Of a stretch of 64,000 bases of DNA, positions 23,436 to 32,429 are shown in pieces. The first letter of the stretch is position 1. Each line of letters begins with the position of its first letter. Under the pieces are notes generated by a model. It was given only the letters and a program-made list of their open reading frames with translations. It made no database searches and was not told the origin of the DNA. The position numbers and the translations under genes are program-made. Source of the DNA: Streptomyces sp. BK340 (GTDB lineage Bacteria; Actinomycetota; Actinomycetes; Streptomycetales; Streptomycetaceae); the NCBI RefSeq assembly GCF_007827595.1, contig NZ_VISR01000018.1, forward strand, positions 124,001-188,000, given 5' to 3'.

Positions 23436-25286
23436 TCAGTCGTCTTCGTTGTCGCCGAAGTCGGGGCGGACGTCCCGGGCGGCCAGGATCTCGTCGTTGG
23501 AGGTGCCGGCGGCGACCATCGGCCAGACCATCGCGTCCTCGTGGACGATGAAGTCGATGACGACCGGACGGTCGTTGATGGAGTTCGCCTCTTCGATGAC
23601 CTTGTCCAGGTCCTCGGGGCGCTCGCAGCGGATCGCGTAACACCCCATGGCCTCGGACAGCTTCACGAAGTCGGGGACGCGGGTGCCGGCGCTCGGCTCC
23701 TTGCCGGTGGCCTCCGGGCCGGAGTGCAGCACGGTGTTGGAGTAGCGCTGGTTGTAGAAGAGGGTCTGCCACTGGCGGACCATCCCGAGGGCGCCGTTGT
23801 TGATGATGGCGACCTTGATCGGGATGTTGTTCAGGGCGCAGGTGGTCAGTTCCTGATTGGTCATCTGGAAGCAGCCGTCGCCGTCGATCGCCCAGACCGT
23901 ACGGTCCGGCCGGCCGGCCTTGGCGCCCATGGCGGCCGGGACCGCGTAGCCCATCGTGCCCGCGCCACCGGAGTTCAGCCAGGTGGCGGGCTTCTCGTAC
24001 TGGACGAAGTGCGCGGACCACATCTGGTGCTGGCCGACGCCCGCGGCGAAGATCGTGCCCTCCGGGGCGAGCTGCCCGATGCGCTCGATGACCTGCTGCG
24101 GGGCCAGGGAGCCGTCCTCGGGCTGGTCGTAGCCGAGCGGGTACGTCTCGCGCCAGCGGTTGAGGTCGCTCCACCAGGCGGTGTAGTCGCCCTTGTGGCC
24201 CTCGCTGTGCTCCTTCTGCACGGCCTGGACCAGGTCGGCGATGACCTCGCGGGCGTCGCCGACGATCGGCACGTCGGCGGCGCGGTTCTTGCCGATCTCG
24301 GCCGGGTCGATGTCGGCGTGGACGATCTTGGCGTACGGGGCGAAACTGTCCAGCTTGCCGGTGACGCGGTCGTCGAAGCGGGCTCCGAGGGCGACGATCA
24401 GGTCGGCCTTCTGCAGCGCGGTGACGGCGGTGACCGCACCGTGCATGCCCGGCATTCCCACGTGCAGCGGGTGGCTGTCGGGGAATGCGCCGAGCGCCAT
24501 CAGGGTGGTGGTGACGGGCGCTCCGGTGAGTTCGGCGAGGACCTTCAGCTCGGCGGTGGCCTGCGCCTTGATGACGCCGCCGCCGACGTAGAGGACGGGC
24601 CGCTTGGCGGCGGTGATCAGCTTGGCGGCCTCGCGGATCTGCTTGGCGTGCGGCTTGGTCACCGGGCGGTAGCCGGGCAGGTCCATGGTGGGCGGCCAGG
24701 AGAAGGTGGTCTTCGCCTGGAGTGCGTCCTTGGCGATGTCGACCAGGACCGGGCCCGGGCGGCCGGTGGAGGCGATGTGGAACGCCTGCGCGATGACCTG
24801 CGGGATGTCCTCGGCCTTGGTGACGAGGAAGTTGTGCTTGGTGATCGGCATGGTGATGCCGACGATGTCCGCCTCCTGGAAGGCGTCCGTGCCGATCGAC
24901 TTCGAGGCGACCTGGCCGGTGATCGCGACCAGCGGCACCGAGTCCATGTGCGCGTCGGCGATCGGCGTGACCAGGTTGGTGGCGCCGGGGCCGCTGGTCG
25001 CCATGCAGACGCCGACCTTGCCGGTGGCCTGCGCGTAACCGGTGGCCGCGTGGCCGGCGCCCTGCTCATGGCGGACCAGGACGTGGCGCACCCGGGTGGA
25101 GTCCATCAGCGGGTCGTACGCCGGCAGGATCGCGCCGCCGGGAATGCCGAATACCGTCTCAGCGCCGACCTCCTCGAGGGAGCGGATGAGGGACTGCGCA
25201 CCCGTGACGTGCTCGACGGGGGCGGACTGCTGTCCTCCGGATCGGGGCCGCGGCTGCGGATGGGCCCCGGTGGCCTGCTCGGTCAT
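23436..25286 (-). CDS. ilvB: Acetolactate synthase large (catalytic) subunit
   Basis: The 616-residue ThDP enzyme condenses pyruvate with pyruvate or 2-oxobutyrate, the first common step to Val, Leu and Ile. Features are FGIPGGAILPAYDPL, the catalytic Glu in VRHEQGAGHAATGYA, the FAD-binding middle domain (VLYVGGGVIKAQATAEL) and the ThDP/Mg motif IDGDGCFQMT to IINN. ATG 25286 (MTEQATGAH) is chosen because AGAAGAG lies 8-9 nt upstream; ATG 25292 two codons earlier is the alternative. It heads ilvBNC and is preceded by a leader peptide and attenuator. Confidence 0.97.
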   Translation of the reverse strand: MTEQATGAHPQPRPRSGGQQSAPVEHVTGAQSLIRSLEEVGAETVFGIPGGAILPAYDPLMDSTRVRHVLVRHEQGAGHAATGYAQATGKVGVCMATSGPGATNLVTPIADAHMDSVPLVAITGQVASKSIGTDAFQEADIVGITMPITKHNFLVTKAEDIPQVIAQAFHIASTGRPGPVLVDIAKDALQAKTTFSWPPTMDLPGYRPVTKPHAKQIREAAKLITAAKRPVLYVGGGVIKAQATAELKVLAELTGAPVTTTLMALGAFPDSHPLHVGMPGMHGAVTAVTALQKADLIVALGARFDDRVTGKLDSFAPYAKIVHADIDPAEIGKNRAADVPIVGDAREVIADLVQAVQKEHSEGHKGDYTAWWSDLNRWRETYPLGYDQPEDGSLAPQQVIERIGQLAPEGTIFAAGVGQHQMWSAHFVQYEKPATWLNSGGAGTMGYAVPAAMGAKAGRPDRTVWAIDGDGCFQMTNQELTTCALNNIPIKVAIINNGALGMVRQWQTLFYNQRYSNTVLHSGPEATGKEPSAGTRVPDFVKLSEAMGCYAIRCERPEDLDKVIEEANSINDRPVVIDFIVHEDAMVWPMVAAGTSNDEILAARDVRPDFGDNEDD

Positions 25287-25366
25287 CGGCATTCTCTTCT
25301 CGATGCTGAGGGTTTTTGCGAGGTTTGTACGATGTACGACTGCGGTACGACAGGTGCCTGTGCAAC

Positions 25367-25400
25367 AAAAAACCCCTCGTGCCGTAGGGCAAGCGAGGGG
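25367..25400 (-). promoter_or_regulatory. ilvB transcription attenuator (hairpin plus T-tract)
   Basis: On the minus strand CCCCTCG (from 25400) pairs with CGAGGGG (to 25373), with inner GCC/GGC pairs, followed at once by TTTTTT (25372-25367). A T-tract terminator is rare in Streptomyces. It lies between the leader peptide and ilvB, as expected for translation-coupled attenuation. Confidence 0.88.
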
Positions 25401-25454
25401 AGCGCGCCGGTGTGGTCGCTGGGGATTCCGGATCGTCCTCCGGTCGTTCCCAGC

Positions 25455-25496
25455 TCAGCCGACGCGCTGTCCAAGTACGAGAATTCGGGTGCGCAT
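25455..25496 (-). CDS. ilvL: ilvB leader peptide
   Basis: This is a 13-residue frame, MRTRILVLGQRVG. The run Ile-Leu-Val-Leu plus a later Val puts branched-chain codons (ATT CTC GTA CTT) where a starved ribosome would stall. GGGGGAGG lies 9-10 nt before the ATG. The stop is 55 nt before the attenuator hairpin. The arrangement matches known ilv leader peptides of actinobacteria. Confidence 0.88.
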   Translation of the reverse strand: MRTRILVLGQRVG

Positions 25497-25527
25497 GGCA
25501 CTGACCCTCCCCCCGACGCGCACCACG

Positions 25528-25533
25528 TGTCAA
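25528..25533 (-). promoter_or_regulatory. Possible -35 box of the ilvB promoter
   Basis: The minus-strand hexamer TTGACA is a consensus -35 sequence about 32 nt before the leader peptide start. The -10 at the expected distance (GAGGGT) is poor, so the transcription start is uncertain. Confidence 0.45.
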
Positions 25534-28500
25534 GTGGGTGGGACGGGAGTCTCATTATGTGAGCGAAGGGCACTGCCACCTCCGAAGACGGCGGACACAC
25601 CTCCGGTGTACACCCCCGCTCCCCCGCCCGCGAACGCCGGCTCGGCCGGGGCGTGCGGAACGGGATAATGGCCTGATCCGAGCGCCCGGCGCAGCCGGTA
25701 CTCGTCCAGCGGTCCCGCGAAGGCCATGCCCTGCCCATGGGTGCAGCCCATCGCGCGCAGCGCGACCACCTGCTCCGGCAGGTCGACGCCCTCGGCGACG
25801 GACTGCAGCCCGAGATCGCCGGCGATGCGCAGCAGCCCGCTGGTGATCTTGTGCAGCCGCGCGGACTCCACTACACCGTCGACCAGGCTGCGGTCGAGTT
25901 TGAGGATGTCGACGGGGAGCCTTCTGAGGGCCGTGATCGCCGCGTAGCCGCTGCCGAAGCCGTCGAGCGCGATCCGCACCCCGAGCCGGCTGAGCGCGGC
26001 CAGGCGCCGCTCCAGCTCGTCCAGCGAGGTCCTGGGGTCGGTGTCGGACAGCTCGATGACCAGCGCGCCGGGCGGCAGCCCGTGCCGGGTCAGCAGCGCC
26101 TCCAGGGGGCCGAGCGGTGTCGAGCGGTCCAGCAGCCGCCGGGCGCTCGTCCGGACGGCCACCGGCACCACGCTCCCGGTGGCGGCCCGCTCGGCCGCCT
26201 GCTCCACGGCCTCCTCCAGGATCCAGCGCTCCAGCTCGGCGGTCTTGTCGCCGTCCTCGGCCACCCGCAGGAACTCGGCCGGGGTGAACAGCACCCCCTG
26301 GGAGGAACGCCAGCGCGCCTGCGCGGAGACCGATGTGATCCGGCCGTTCTCCAGACAGACCACCGGCTGGTGCAGTAGCGCGAACTCGCCGTCGTGCAGC
26401 GCGGCGCGCAGCCGGGTGGCCAGCTCCGCCTTGCGTACGACGTCCTGCTGCATCTGCGGTTTGTACAGCTCGACACGGCCCTTTCCGGCCGACTTCGCGC
26501 GGTACATCGCGAGGTCGGCGTTGCGCAGCAGCTCGCCCGCGCCGAGGCCTGGTTCGGCGAAGGCGACCCCGATGGAGGCGTTGACACGGACATCGTTGCC
26601 GTCGATCGCGTACGGCTGGGAGAGGGTCACCCTGAGGCGGTCGGCGAGCTCCAGGATGTTCCGCTCCCGGGCGGCACGGTCACGGGTGCCGTCCCCGACG
26701 ATCAGGGCCGCGAACTCGTCGCCGCCCAGCCGGGACGCGGTGTCCCCGTGCCGGACCGCGTCCTGGAGCCTGCGGGCGGCCTGGACGAGCAGCTCGTCCC
26801 CCGCCTGGTGCCCGATCGTGTCGTTGACGGCCTTGAAGCCGTCCAGGTCGATGAAGAGCACGGCCGTGCCCCTCAGGGCGGCGCCCCGGTCGGTGGCCCG
26901 GCGGCCGGACACGGCCTGCTGGACGCGCCTGGTGAACAGCGCGCGATTGGGCAGGTCGGTGAGCGGGTCGTGCTCGGCGTTGTGCTGCAACTGGGCCTGC
27001 AGCCGTACCCGTTCGGTCACGTCCCGGCTGTTGAAGATCAGGCCGCCGTGATGCCGGTTGACGGTCGACTCGACGTTGAGCCAGCCGCCCTCGCCCGAGC
27101 GGAAGCGGCACTCGATGCGTGTGGTGGGTTCCTCCAGCGGGCTGGCGGCGAGGAAGCGGCGCACCTCGTGCACCACGCAGCCCAGGTCCTCCGCGTGGAT
27201 CAGGGCCGCCAGTTCGGTGCCCACCAGATCCTCGGCGGGCCGTCCGTAGACCCCGGCGGCGGCCGGGGAGACGTACCGGAGGATGCCGTTGGGCGCGGCG
27301 ATCATGATGACGTCGCTGGAGCCCTGCACCAGGGAGCGGAAGTGGTTCTCCTTCTGCGCCAGTTCCTGGGTGAGGGAGATGTTGTCCAGCAGCATGATGC
27401 CCTGGCGCATGACGAGCGCCAGCACGACGCCGCCCGCGGTGATCAGCACGACGTGGTCGGGCCGGCGGCCGTTGAGGACGTTGTACAGGATGCCCAGGGT
27501 GCAGACCGCGGCGGCGAGGTACGGCGTGAGCGCGGCGAGGGAGCCGGTGAGCGGCCGGCCGGCCGGGTACCGGGTGTGCTCGCCGCCCGGCGCGGGCACG
27601 TGGGGGTGGCCGGTGCCGCGCTGGCCGGGCACGTGCTCGTGGACGACGCGCGTGTGCCCGTCCGGCACGTGCCGTTCGCCGTCCTGCGCTCCGGGGCGCC
27701 GGGGGGCGGCCCAGGGGGCGTAGGCGAGCAGCAGCGAACCGGCGAACCAGCCCGCGTCCAGCAGCTGTCCGGAGTGGTAGCTGCTGTGCAGCAGCGGCGA
27801 GGTGAACAGCGCGTCGCACATCACGGTCAGGGCGAGCGCGCCGATCGCGGTGTTCACCGCCGTGCGGTTGCCGGGGGTGCGGCGGAAGTGCAGGGCGAGG
27901 ACCATGCTGACGAGCGCGATGTCGAGCAGCGGGTACGCCAGGGACAGCGCGGTGTGCGCGACGCTCGGGCCGTCGAACCGGGCCGCCTGGGCGAGCGCGA
28001 GGCTCCACGACAGGGTGAGCAGGGAGCCGCCGATCAGCCAGGCGTCCAGCGCCAGGCAGATCCAGCCCGCCCGTGTGACCGGCCGTTTGGCGAGGACCAG
28101 CAGGCCCACGATGGCGGGCGGCGCGAAGCACAGGAAGAACAGGTCGGCGTAGCTGGGGCTGGGCACGGGTCGTCCGAGGACCACCTCGTACCACCCCCAG
28201 ACGGCGTTGCCCAGGGCGGCCATCGCCGACGAGAGCGCGAACAGCAGCCAGGCGGGGCGGAATCGGACCCGCGGGCTGCGTGCGTAGAAGAAACAGGAAA
28301 CTGCGGCGGTGCCCGCCGCGGCGGTCAGCCCGAAGTCGCCCATGATCAGCGCGAGTTTGCCCGAACCCCAGTCGAACATGGAGCCGATGACATAGGCGCC
28401 GCAGACCAGGGCGAGGGCGAGCTGAAGGACCAGCCGCCTCCCGTCACCGGCGGCCGGCCGGCGGGGCGGCAGCGAGGCCCCCGGCGGGTGCGGTGTGCGC

Positions 28501-28718
28501 AGCGCGCCGTCGAGGGTGGTCGTCACGGAGGGCGGCGCGTTCACCGGGGCCTCCCGGTCCGCGCCGCTCCCGGGCCCCGTGGGTCCCGGTGCGCATTCCT
28601 CCTGCGGCCGCCCGGCCTGCGGTGGTGGCTGTGATGGCTCATGTGGTGGCCGCGTCTGCGCGCCGCCGTGCGCCAGGGTCGCCGTCGGCGGCTCCGCCGC
28701 GTCGGATCGTTCGTCCAT
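25530..28718 (-). CDS. cdgD: Membrane PAS-GGDEF-EAL c-di-GMP protein with degenerate EAL domain
   Basis: The protein is about 1062 residues. It has a long hydrophilic Pro-rich N-terminus, about ten hydrophobic segments (from residue about 90 to 430, interrupted by a His/Pro-rich loop), a PAS domain (FRSLVQGSSDVIMIAAPNG), a GGDEF domain with intact RLGGDEFAAL, and an EAL-type domain. In the latter the EAL signature reads VSAQARW, the metal Asn position is VRTSARRL, and DDFG is LDGFGSG, so phosphodiesterase activity is doubtful while cyclase activity is plausible. I recall S. coelicolor CdgD in this position. ATG 28718 is used; GTG 28748 is possible. Neither has a good ribosome-binding site. 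Confidence 0.85.
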   Translation of the reverse strand: MDERSDAAEPPTATLAHGGAQTRPPHEPSQPPPQAGRPQEECAPGPTGPGSGADREAPVNAPPSVTTTLDGALRTPHPPGASLPPRRPAAGDGRRLVLQLALALVCGAYVIGSMFDWGSGKLALIMGDFGLTAAAGTAAVSCFFYARSPRVRFRPAWLLFALSSAMAALGNAVWGWYEVVLGRPVPSPSYADLFFLCFAPPAIVGLLVLAKRPVTRAGWICLALDAWLIGGSLLTLSWSLALAQAARFDGPSVAHTALSLAYPLLDIALVSMVLALHFRRTPGNRTAVNTAIGALALTVMCDALFTSPLLHSSYHSGQLLDAGWFAGSLLLAYAPWAAPRRPGAQDGERHVPDGHTRVVHEHVPGQRGTGHPHVPAPGGEHTRYPAGRPLTGSLAALTPYLAAAVCTLGILYNVLNGRRPDHVVLITAGGVVLALVMRQGIMLLDNISLTQELAQKENHFRSLVQGSSDVIMIAAPNGILRYVSPAAAGVYGRPAEDLVGTELAALIHAEDLGCVVHEVRRFLAASPLEEPTTRIECRFRSGEGGWLNVESTVNRHHGGLIFNSRDVTERVRLQAQLQHNAEHDPLTDLPNRALFTRRVQQAVSGRRATDRGAALRGTAVLFIDLDGFKAVNDTIGHQAGDELLVQAARRLQDAVRHGDTASRLGGDEFAALIVGDGTRDRAARERNILELADRLRVTLSQPYAIDGNDVRVNASIGVAFAEPGLGAGELLRNADLAMYRAKSAGKGRVELYKPQMQQDVVRKAELATRLRAALHDGEFALLHQPVVCLENGRITSVSAQARWRSSQGVLFTPAEFLRVAEDGDKTAELERWILEEAVEQAAERAATGSVVPVAVRTSARRLLDRSTPLGPLEALLTRHGLPPGALVIELSDTDPRTSLDELERRLAALSRLGVRIALDGFGSGYAAITALRRLPVDILKLDRSLVDGVVESARLHKITSGLLRIAGDLGLQSVAEGVDLPEQVVALRAMGCTHGQGMAFAGPLDEYRLRRALGSGHYPVPHAPAEPAFAGGGAGVYTGGVSAVFGGGSALRSHNETPVPPT

Positions 28719-28802
28719 AGGCCGTGCATCGCCCGTCGCCCCCCTCACAAATCTGAAATGTCCGTCCCCGGCGCCGTACGTCCCCGGCGCAGCCCCTGTC
28801 GG

Positions 28803-28822
28803 GACGATACACCAGTATCGTC
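28803..28822. promoter_or_regulatory. Perfect 8-bp palindrome upstream of the cdgD-like gene
   Basis: GACGATAC (28803-28810) and GTATCGTC (28815-28822) flank ACCA, 55-104 nt before the possible starts. The compact symmetry is typical of a dimeric regulator site. GTCCCCGGCGC occurs twice between it and the gene. Confidence 0.55.
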
Positions 28823-28916
28823 ACTCAGGGACATAGCTTCTCTACGCTCCGTGACGATCAACGGACATGCCGGCACGGTCTGCGTCCGGAAGATTGCGGA
28901 GGGTACCGGAAGCGGA

Positions 28917-29870
28917 TTACGCCCCTGTTGTGAGGATCACGTTCCGCAGGGGCTCCTGGTTCACGAAACGGTTCAACTGGTCCACGAGCAGCCGCTTCGC
29001 GCGTGGCAGGAAGGCCGACGTGGGCCCGCCCACATGGGGGCTGATGAGCACGCCGGGCGCCTGCCACAAGGGGTGTCCGGGCGGCAGCGGCTCCGGGTCG
29101 GTCACGTCGAGGGCCGCCGTGATGCGCCCGTTCTCCAGCTCCGTGAGCAGCGCCTTGGTGTCGACGACCCCTCCCCGGGCGACATTGACGAGCAGCGCTC
29201 CGTCCTTCATGCGGGCCAGGAATTCCGCGTCCACCAGACCCTGGGTCTCCGCCGTCAAGGGCGTGCAGAGGATCACGACATCGGCTTCCGGAAGCAGTGA
29301 GGGCAATTCGGTGAGCGGGTGCACCAGACCGCGCGCCGTGGTGCGCCTGGAGCGCGCGACGCGCGCCACCCGCGCTACTTCAAAGGGCACGAGCCGGTCC
29401 TCCACGGCCGAGCCGATGGCGCCGTACCCGACGATGAGGACGCTCTTGTCCGCGAGGGCGGGGTGGAACGCGCTCTGCCAGCGCTCCTCCTGCTGCGCCC
29501 GGACGAACCCGGGGATGCCGCGCAGGGAGGCCAGGGTCAGGGTCAGCGCGAGTTCCGCCGTGCTCGCCTCGTGCACACCGCGCGCGTTGCACAGCTGTAC
29601 GCCGGGCACGATCGCCGACAGCCGGGCGGTGACGTCGTCCACGCCCGCGGTGAGCGTCTGGATGACCTGAACACCGGTCAGATGTTCCAGGGGGCGCACC
29701 TTGACCGGCCACCGCTTCATGTACGGCACCACGTACACGACACAGTCCGCGGGGTCGCCCGGAAACCCCTGGTCGCCGTTCTCGCCCCCGTCCCAGAACA
29801 GGTACCGGAGCCCCTCGGGAAGCCCTTCGATCTCGTCCGGCGGGACGGGAAGCCACACGTCTGCACTCAT
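28917..29870 (-). CDS. D-isomer-specific 2-hydroxyacid dehydrogenase
   Basis: The 317-residue protein has the two-domain fold of this NAD(P)-dependent family. The coenzyme motif is VLIVGYGAIGSAVEDRL near residues 143-160, and the catalytic triad is Arg in NVARGGVVD, Glu in DVTDPEPL and His in ISPHVGGPT. LPPGHPLWQAPGVLISPH is the usual C-terminal block. The family includes glyoxylate/hydroxypyruvate reductases and phosphoglycerate dehydrogenases. It lacks the ACT domain of the serA product, so the substrate is open. It stands alone, divergent from the aldo/keto reductase. Confidence 0.9.
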   Translation of the reverse strand: MSADVWLPVPPDEIEGLPEGLRYLFWDGGENGDQGFPGDPADCVVYVVPYMKRWPVKVRPLEHLTGVQVIQTLTAGVDDVTARLSAIVPGVQLCNARGVHEASTAELALTLTLASLRGIPGFVRAQQEERWQSAFHPALADKSVLIVGYGAIGSAVEDRLVPFEVARVARVARSRRTTARGLVHPLTELPSLLPEADVVILCTPLTAETQGLVDAEFLARMKDGALLVNVARGGVVDTKALLTELENGRITAALDVTDPEPLPPGHPLWQAPGVLISPHVGGPTSAFLPRAKRLLVDQLNRFVNQEPLRNVILTTGA

Positions 29871-29944
29871 GCCAGGAGGCTATGTCAGTCGTACAGGTGT
29901 GCAGAGGTTAGGTTGGGGTCCGGCACAGGGAGGTTCACGAGCAG

Positions 29945-30943
29945 GTGGAGCGCAGGACGATCGGCGCGGGGGCGCTCGCGGTGGGGGCCGTCGGACTCGG
30001 GTGCATGCCGATGAGCTGGGCGTACAACGGATCCCGGCAGCGGGGCGACGCATCGCTCAGAGCTGTTCACCGGGCGTTGGATCTGGGCTCGACCCTCCTG
30101 GACACGGCGGACATGTACGGCCCGTTCACCAATGAGCTGCTGCTGGGTCGGGTGCTGAAGGAGCGGCGCGAGGACGCCTTCGTGTCGACGAAGGTCGGGC
30201 TGCTCGTGGGCGAGCAGCACATCGTGGCCAACGGCCGCCCGGGATATGTGCGGCGGGCCTGCGACGCCTCGCTGCGGCGCCTGCAGACGGACGTGATCGA
30301 CCTCTACCAGCTGCACCGCGCGGATCCCGAGGTCCCGGTCGAGGAGACGTGGGGCGCGATGGCCGAGCTGGTGCAGGCGGGGAAGGTACGGGCGCTGGGT
30401 GTGTGCGCGGTGGGTGCGCGCGGCGGGCGCCGCTCCGGGTCCCGGCTGTACGACCCGACGCTGCGCCAGCTCCAGCGGATGCAGCAGGTCTTCCCGGTGA
30501 GCGCGGTGCAGGCGGAGCTGTCGGTGTGGTCGCCGGAGGCGCTGGACGGGCTGCTGCCGTGGTGCGCGGCGCGGGGTGTGGGCTTCCTGGCGGCGATGCC
30601 GCTGGGCAACGGCTTCCTGACCGGCACCCTCACCCCGGGCGAGGGCTTCGAACCGGACGACCTGCGCGCCCGCCACCCCCGCTTCACGGCCGAGATGATG
30701 GCGGCCAACCAGCCGATCGTCGCCGGACTGCGCCGTGTCGCCCGCCGGCACGGCGAGGGCGTCACCGCGGCGCAGGTGGCACTGGCCTGGGTGCTCGCCC
30801 AGGGAGGCCAGGTGATCGCGCTGCCCGGCACCAAGCAGGAGCGCTGGGCCGAGGAGAACGCGGCGGCGGCCGCGCTGCGGCTGACCGCGCAGGACCTGGC
30901 GGAGGTGTCCCGGCTGCCGGCCGCACGGGGTTCCTGGGACTGA
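29945..30943 (+). CDS. Aldo/keto reductase
   Basis: The 332-residue TIM-barrel NADPH oxidoreductase shows the AKR tetrad Asp-Tyr-Lys-His: DTADMYG (Asp, Tyr), VSTKVG (Lys) and YQLHRAD (His). The C-terminal PGTKQERWAEENAAA binds the NADP phosphate. The GTG at 29945 is preceded by GGGAGG. A stretch unusually rich in Gly/Arg/Ser (GARGGRRSGSRLYDPT) replaces the normal loop near residue 158. The substrate is unknown. It is followed 68 nt later by the sorbosone-dehydrogenase-like gene. Confidence 0.9.
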   Translation: MERRTIGAGALAVGAVGLGCMPMSWAYNGSRQRGDASLRAVHRALDLGSTLLDTADMYGPFTNELLLGRVLKERREDAFVSTKVGLLVGEQHIVANGRPGYVRRACDASLRRLQTDVIDLYQLHRADPEVPVEETWGAMAELVQAGKVRALGVCAVGARGGRRSGSRLYDPTLRQLQRMQQVFPVSAVQAELSVWSPEALDGLLPWCAARGVGFLAAMPLGNGFLTGTLTPGEGFEPDDLRARHPRFTAEMMAANQPIVAGLRRVARRHGEGVTAAQVALAWVLAQGGQVIALPGTKQERWAEENAAAAALRLTAQDLAEVSRLPAARGSWD

Positions 30944-31011
30944 GCGCCCTGGCGGGGCCCGCAGTGGTGAGATGGGAGCAGCTGCCGCTGGATCACCGCC
31001 CCGAAGGGACC

Positions 31012-32175
31012 ATGATCGTGCAACGTCGAGTCGTGACGGCCGTGTTGGCCGCGACCGCGCTCCTGCTCACGGCGGGCTGCTCCTCCGACGGTGGTGGCGG
31101 CGGGCCGAACGGCAGCGGGAGCGCGACCTCACCGGGGGCCGCCGCCTCCTCCGCCCGGGCCACGGAGTCGGCCGCTCCGGCCAAGGGCTCGGTGCGGGTG
31201 CTGCGCACGGTGGCCGAGGGGCTGAAGACGCCGTGGGGTCTGGCTCCGCTGCCCGGCGGCGGGCTGCTGGTCTCCTCCCGTGACGAGGGCACGATCACCC
31301 GGATCGACGAGAGGACGGGCCGGAAGACCGAGCTGGGCAAGGTCTCCGGGGTCTCCCCGGCGGGGGAGGGCGGCCTGCTGGGCATCGCCCTGTCGCCCGA
31401 CTACGCCTCGGACCACATGATCTACGCCTACTTCACCTCGGCCTCGGACAACCGCATCGTCCGGATGCTGTACGACGAGCAGAAGCCGGCCGGCGAGCAG
31501 CTCGGCGCCCCCGACACGATCTTCAAGGGCATCCCCAAGGGAATCATCCACAACGGCGGAAGGATCGCCTTCGGCCCCGACGGGATGCTCTACGCGGGCA
31601 CCGGCGAGAGCGGCAACCGCGGTCTGGCCCAGGACAAGAAGTCCCTGGGCGGCAAGATCCTGCGGCTGACCCCCGAGGGCGAGCCGGCCCCGGGCGACCC
31701 GTTCCCCGGCTCCCCCGTGTACTCGTACGGCCACCGGAACGTCCAGGGTCTGGCCTGGGACTCCAGGCAGCGCCTGTTCGCCTCGGAGTTCGGCCAGGAC
31801 ACCTGGGACGAGCTGAACGCGATCAAGCCGGGCGACAACTACGGCTGGCCTCAGGCGGAGGGCAGGTCGTCACGGGCCGGCTTCCACGACCCGATCGCCC
31901 AGTGGCACACCGACGAGGCCTCCCCCAGTGGGATCGCCTACGTCGACGGCGTCATCTGGACGGCCGCCCTCAAGGGCCGGCGCCTGTGGCGCGTCCCCCT
32001 GCGGGGCACCGGGGCCGCGGCGGCTCCCCAGGCCTTCCTCACCGGCGAGTACGGCCGTCTGCGCACGGTGGTCGCGGCGGGCGGCGACAAGGTGTGGCTG
32101 GTCACGAGCAACACGGACGGGCGGGGGACGCCGAAGAAGGGCGACGACCGGGTGCTGGAGGTGGAGGTGAAGTAG
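31012..32175 (+). CDS. PQQ-type glucose/sorbosone dehydrogenase-like lipoprotein
   Basis: The 387-residue protein has a lipoprotein signal (MIVQRRVVTAVLAATALLLT then AGCSS) and a Gly/Ser-rich linker, so it is anchored outside the membrane. From residue about 62 it is a six-bladed propeller of the glucose/sorbosone dehydrogenase family: LKTPWGLAPLPGGGLLVS, GEGGLLGIALSPDY, the PQQ/catalytic HNGGRIAFGPDGMLYAGTG, YSYGHRNVQGLAWD and FASEFGQDTWDELN. Family members oxidise sugars with PQQ, but many bacterial homologues are uncharacterised and PQQ genes are not seen here. GAAGGGA precedes the ATG. Confidence 0.9.
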   Translation: MIVQRRVVTAVLAATALLLTAGCSSDGGGGGPNGSGSATSPGAAASSARATESAAPAKGSVRVLRTVAEGLKTPWGLAPLPGGGLLVSSRDEGTITRIDERTGRKTELGKVSGVSPAGEGGLLGIALSPDYASDHMIYAYFTSASDNRIVRMLYDEQKPAGEQLGAPDTIFKGIPKGIIHNGGRIAFGPDGMLYAGTGESGNRGLAQDKKSLGGKILRLTPEGEPAPGDPFPGSPVYSYGHRNVQGLAWDSRQRLFASEFGQDTWDELNAIKPGDNYGWPQAEGRSSRAGFHDPIAQWHTDEASPSGIAYVDGVIWTAALKGRRLWRVPLRGTGAAAAPQAFLTGEYGRLRTVVAAGGDKVWLVTSNTDGRGTPKKGDDRVLEVEVK

Positions 32176-32195
32176 CCTCCCGGCTCATCCGTGGG

Positions 32196-32393
32196 TCACT
32201 CGTCGTCCTCCGCCTCGGCTTCCGGGGAGGGCGGCTTGGACCCGCGGACGACGACCTTCCCCGAGGCGAGGTCTATGGGTCCCCGGCTCGGATCGTTGTC
32301 CCCGACGTCCTCCCGGGTCAGCTCCAGGCGCTTCTCTTCGTCATGGGTGTGCTTGCGACTGGGTGCGAACAGTTCCTCGAAGGCGTTGAACAC
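32196..32393 (-). CDS. Small conserved acidic protein (DUF6191-like)
   Basis: This is a 65-residue hydrophilic protein from a GTG start with AAGGGGGAG upstream. MFNAFEELFAPSRKHTHDEE and VGDNDPSRGPIDLASGKV form a pattern I recognise from a short conserved streptomycete family without known function. The tail is acidic (SPEAEAEDDE). It is convergent with the sorbosone dehydrogenase-like gene and immediately downstream of the large LuxR regulator gene. Confidence 0.8.
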   Translation of the reverse strand: MFNAFEELFAPSRKHTHDEEKRLELTREDVGDNDPSRGPIDLASGKVVVRGSKPPSPEAEAEDDE

Positions 32394-32429
32394 GGCTTCT
32401 CCCCCTTGCCGGTTTCCTCCAGCGTACGG

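Noticed and set aside
21834..25562. A 1242-codon plus-strand frame
   Set aside because: It is the complement of ilvC, ilvN and ilvB, all of which are certain genes; composition is shadow-like.
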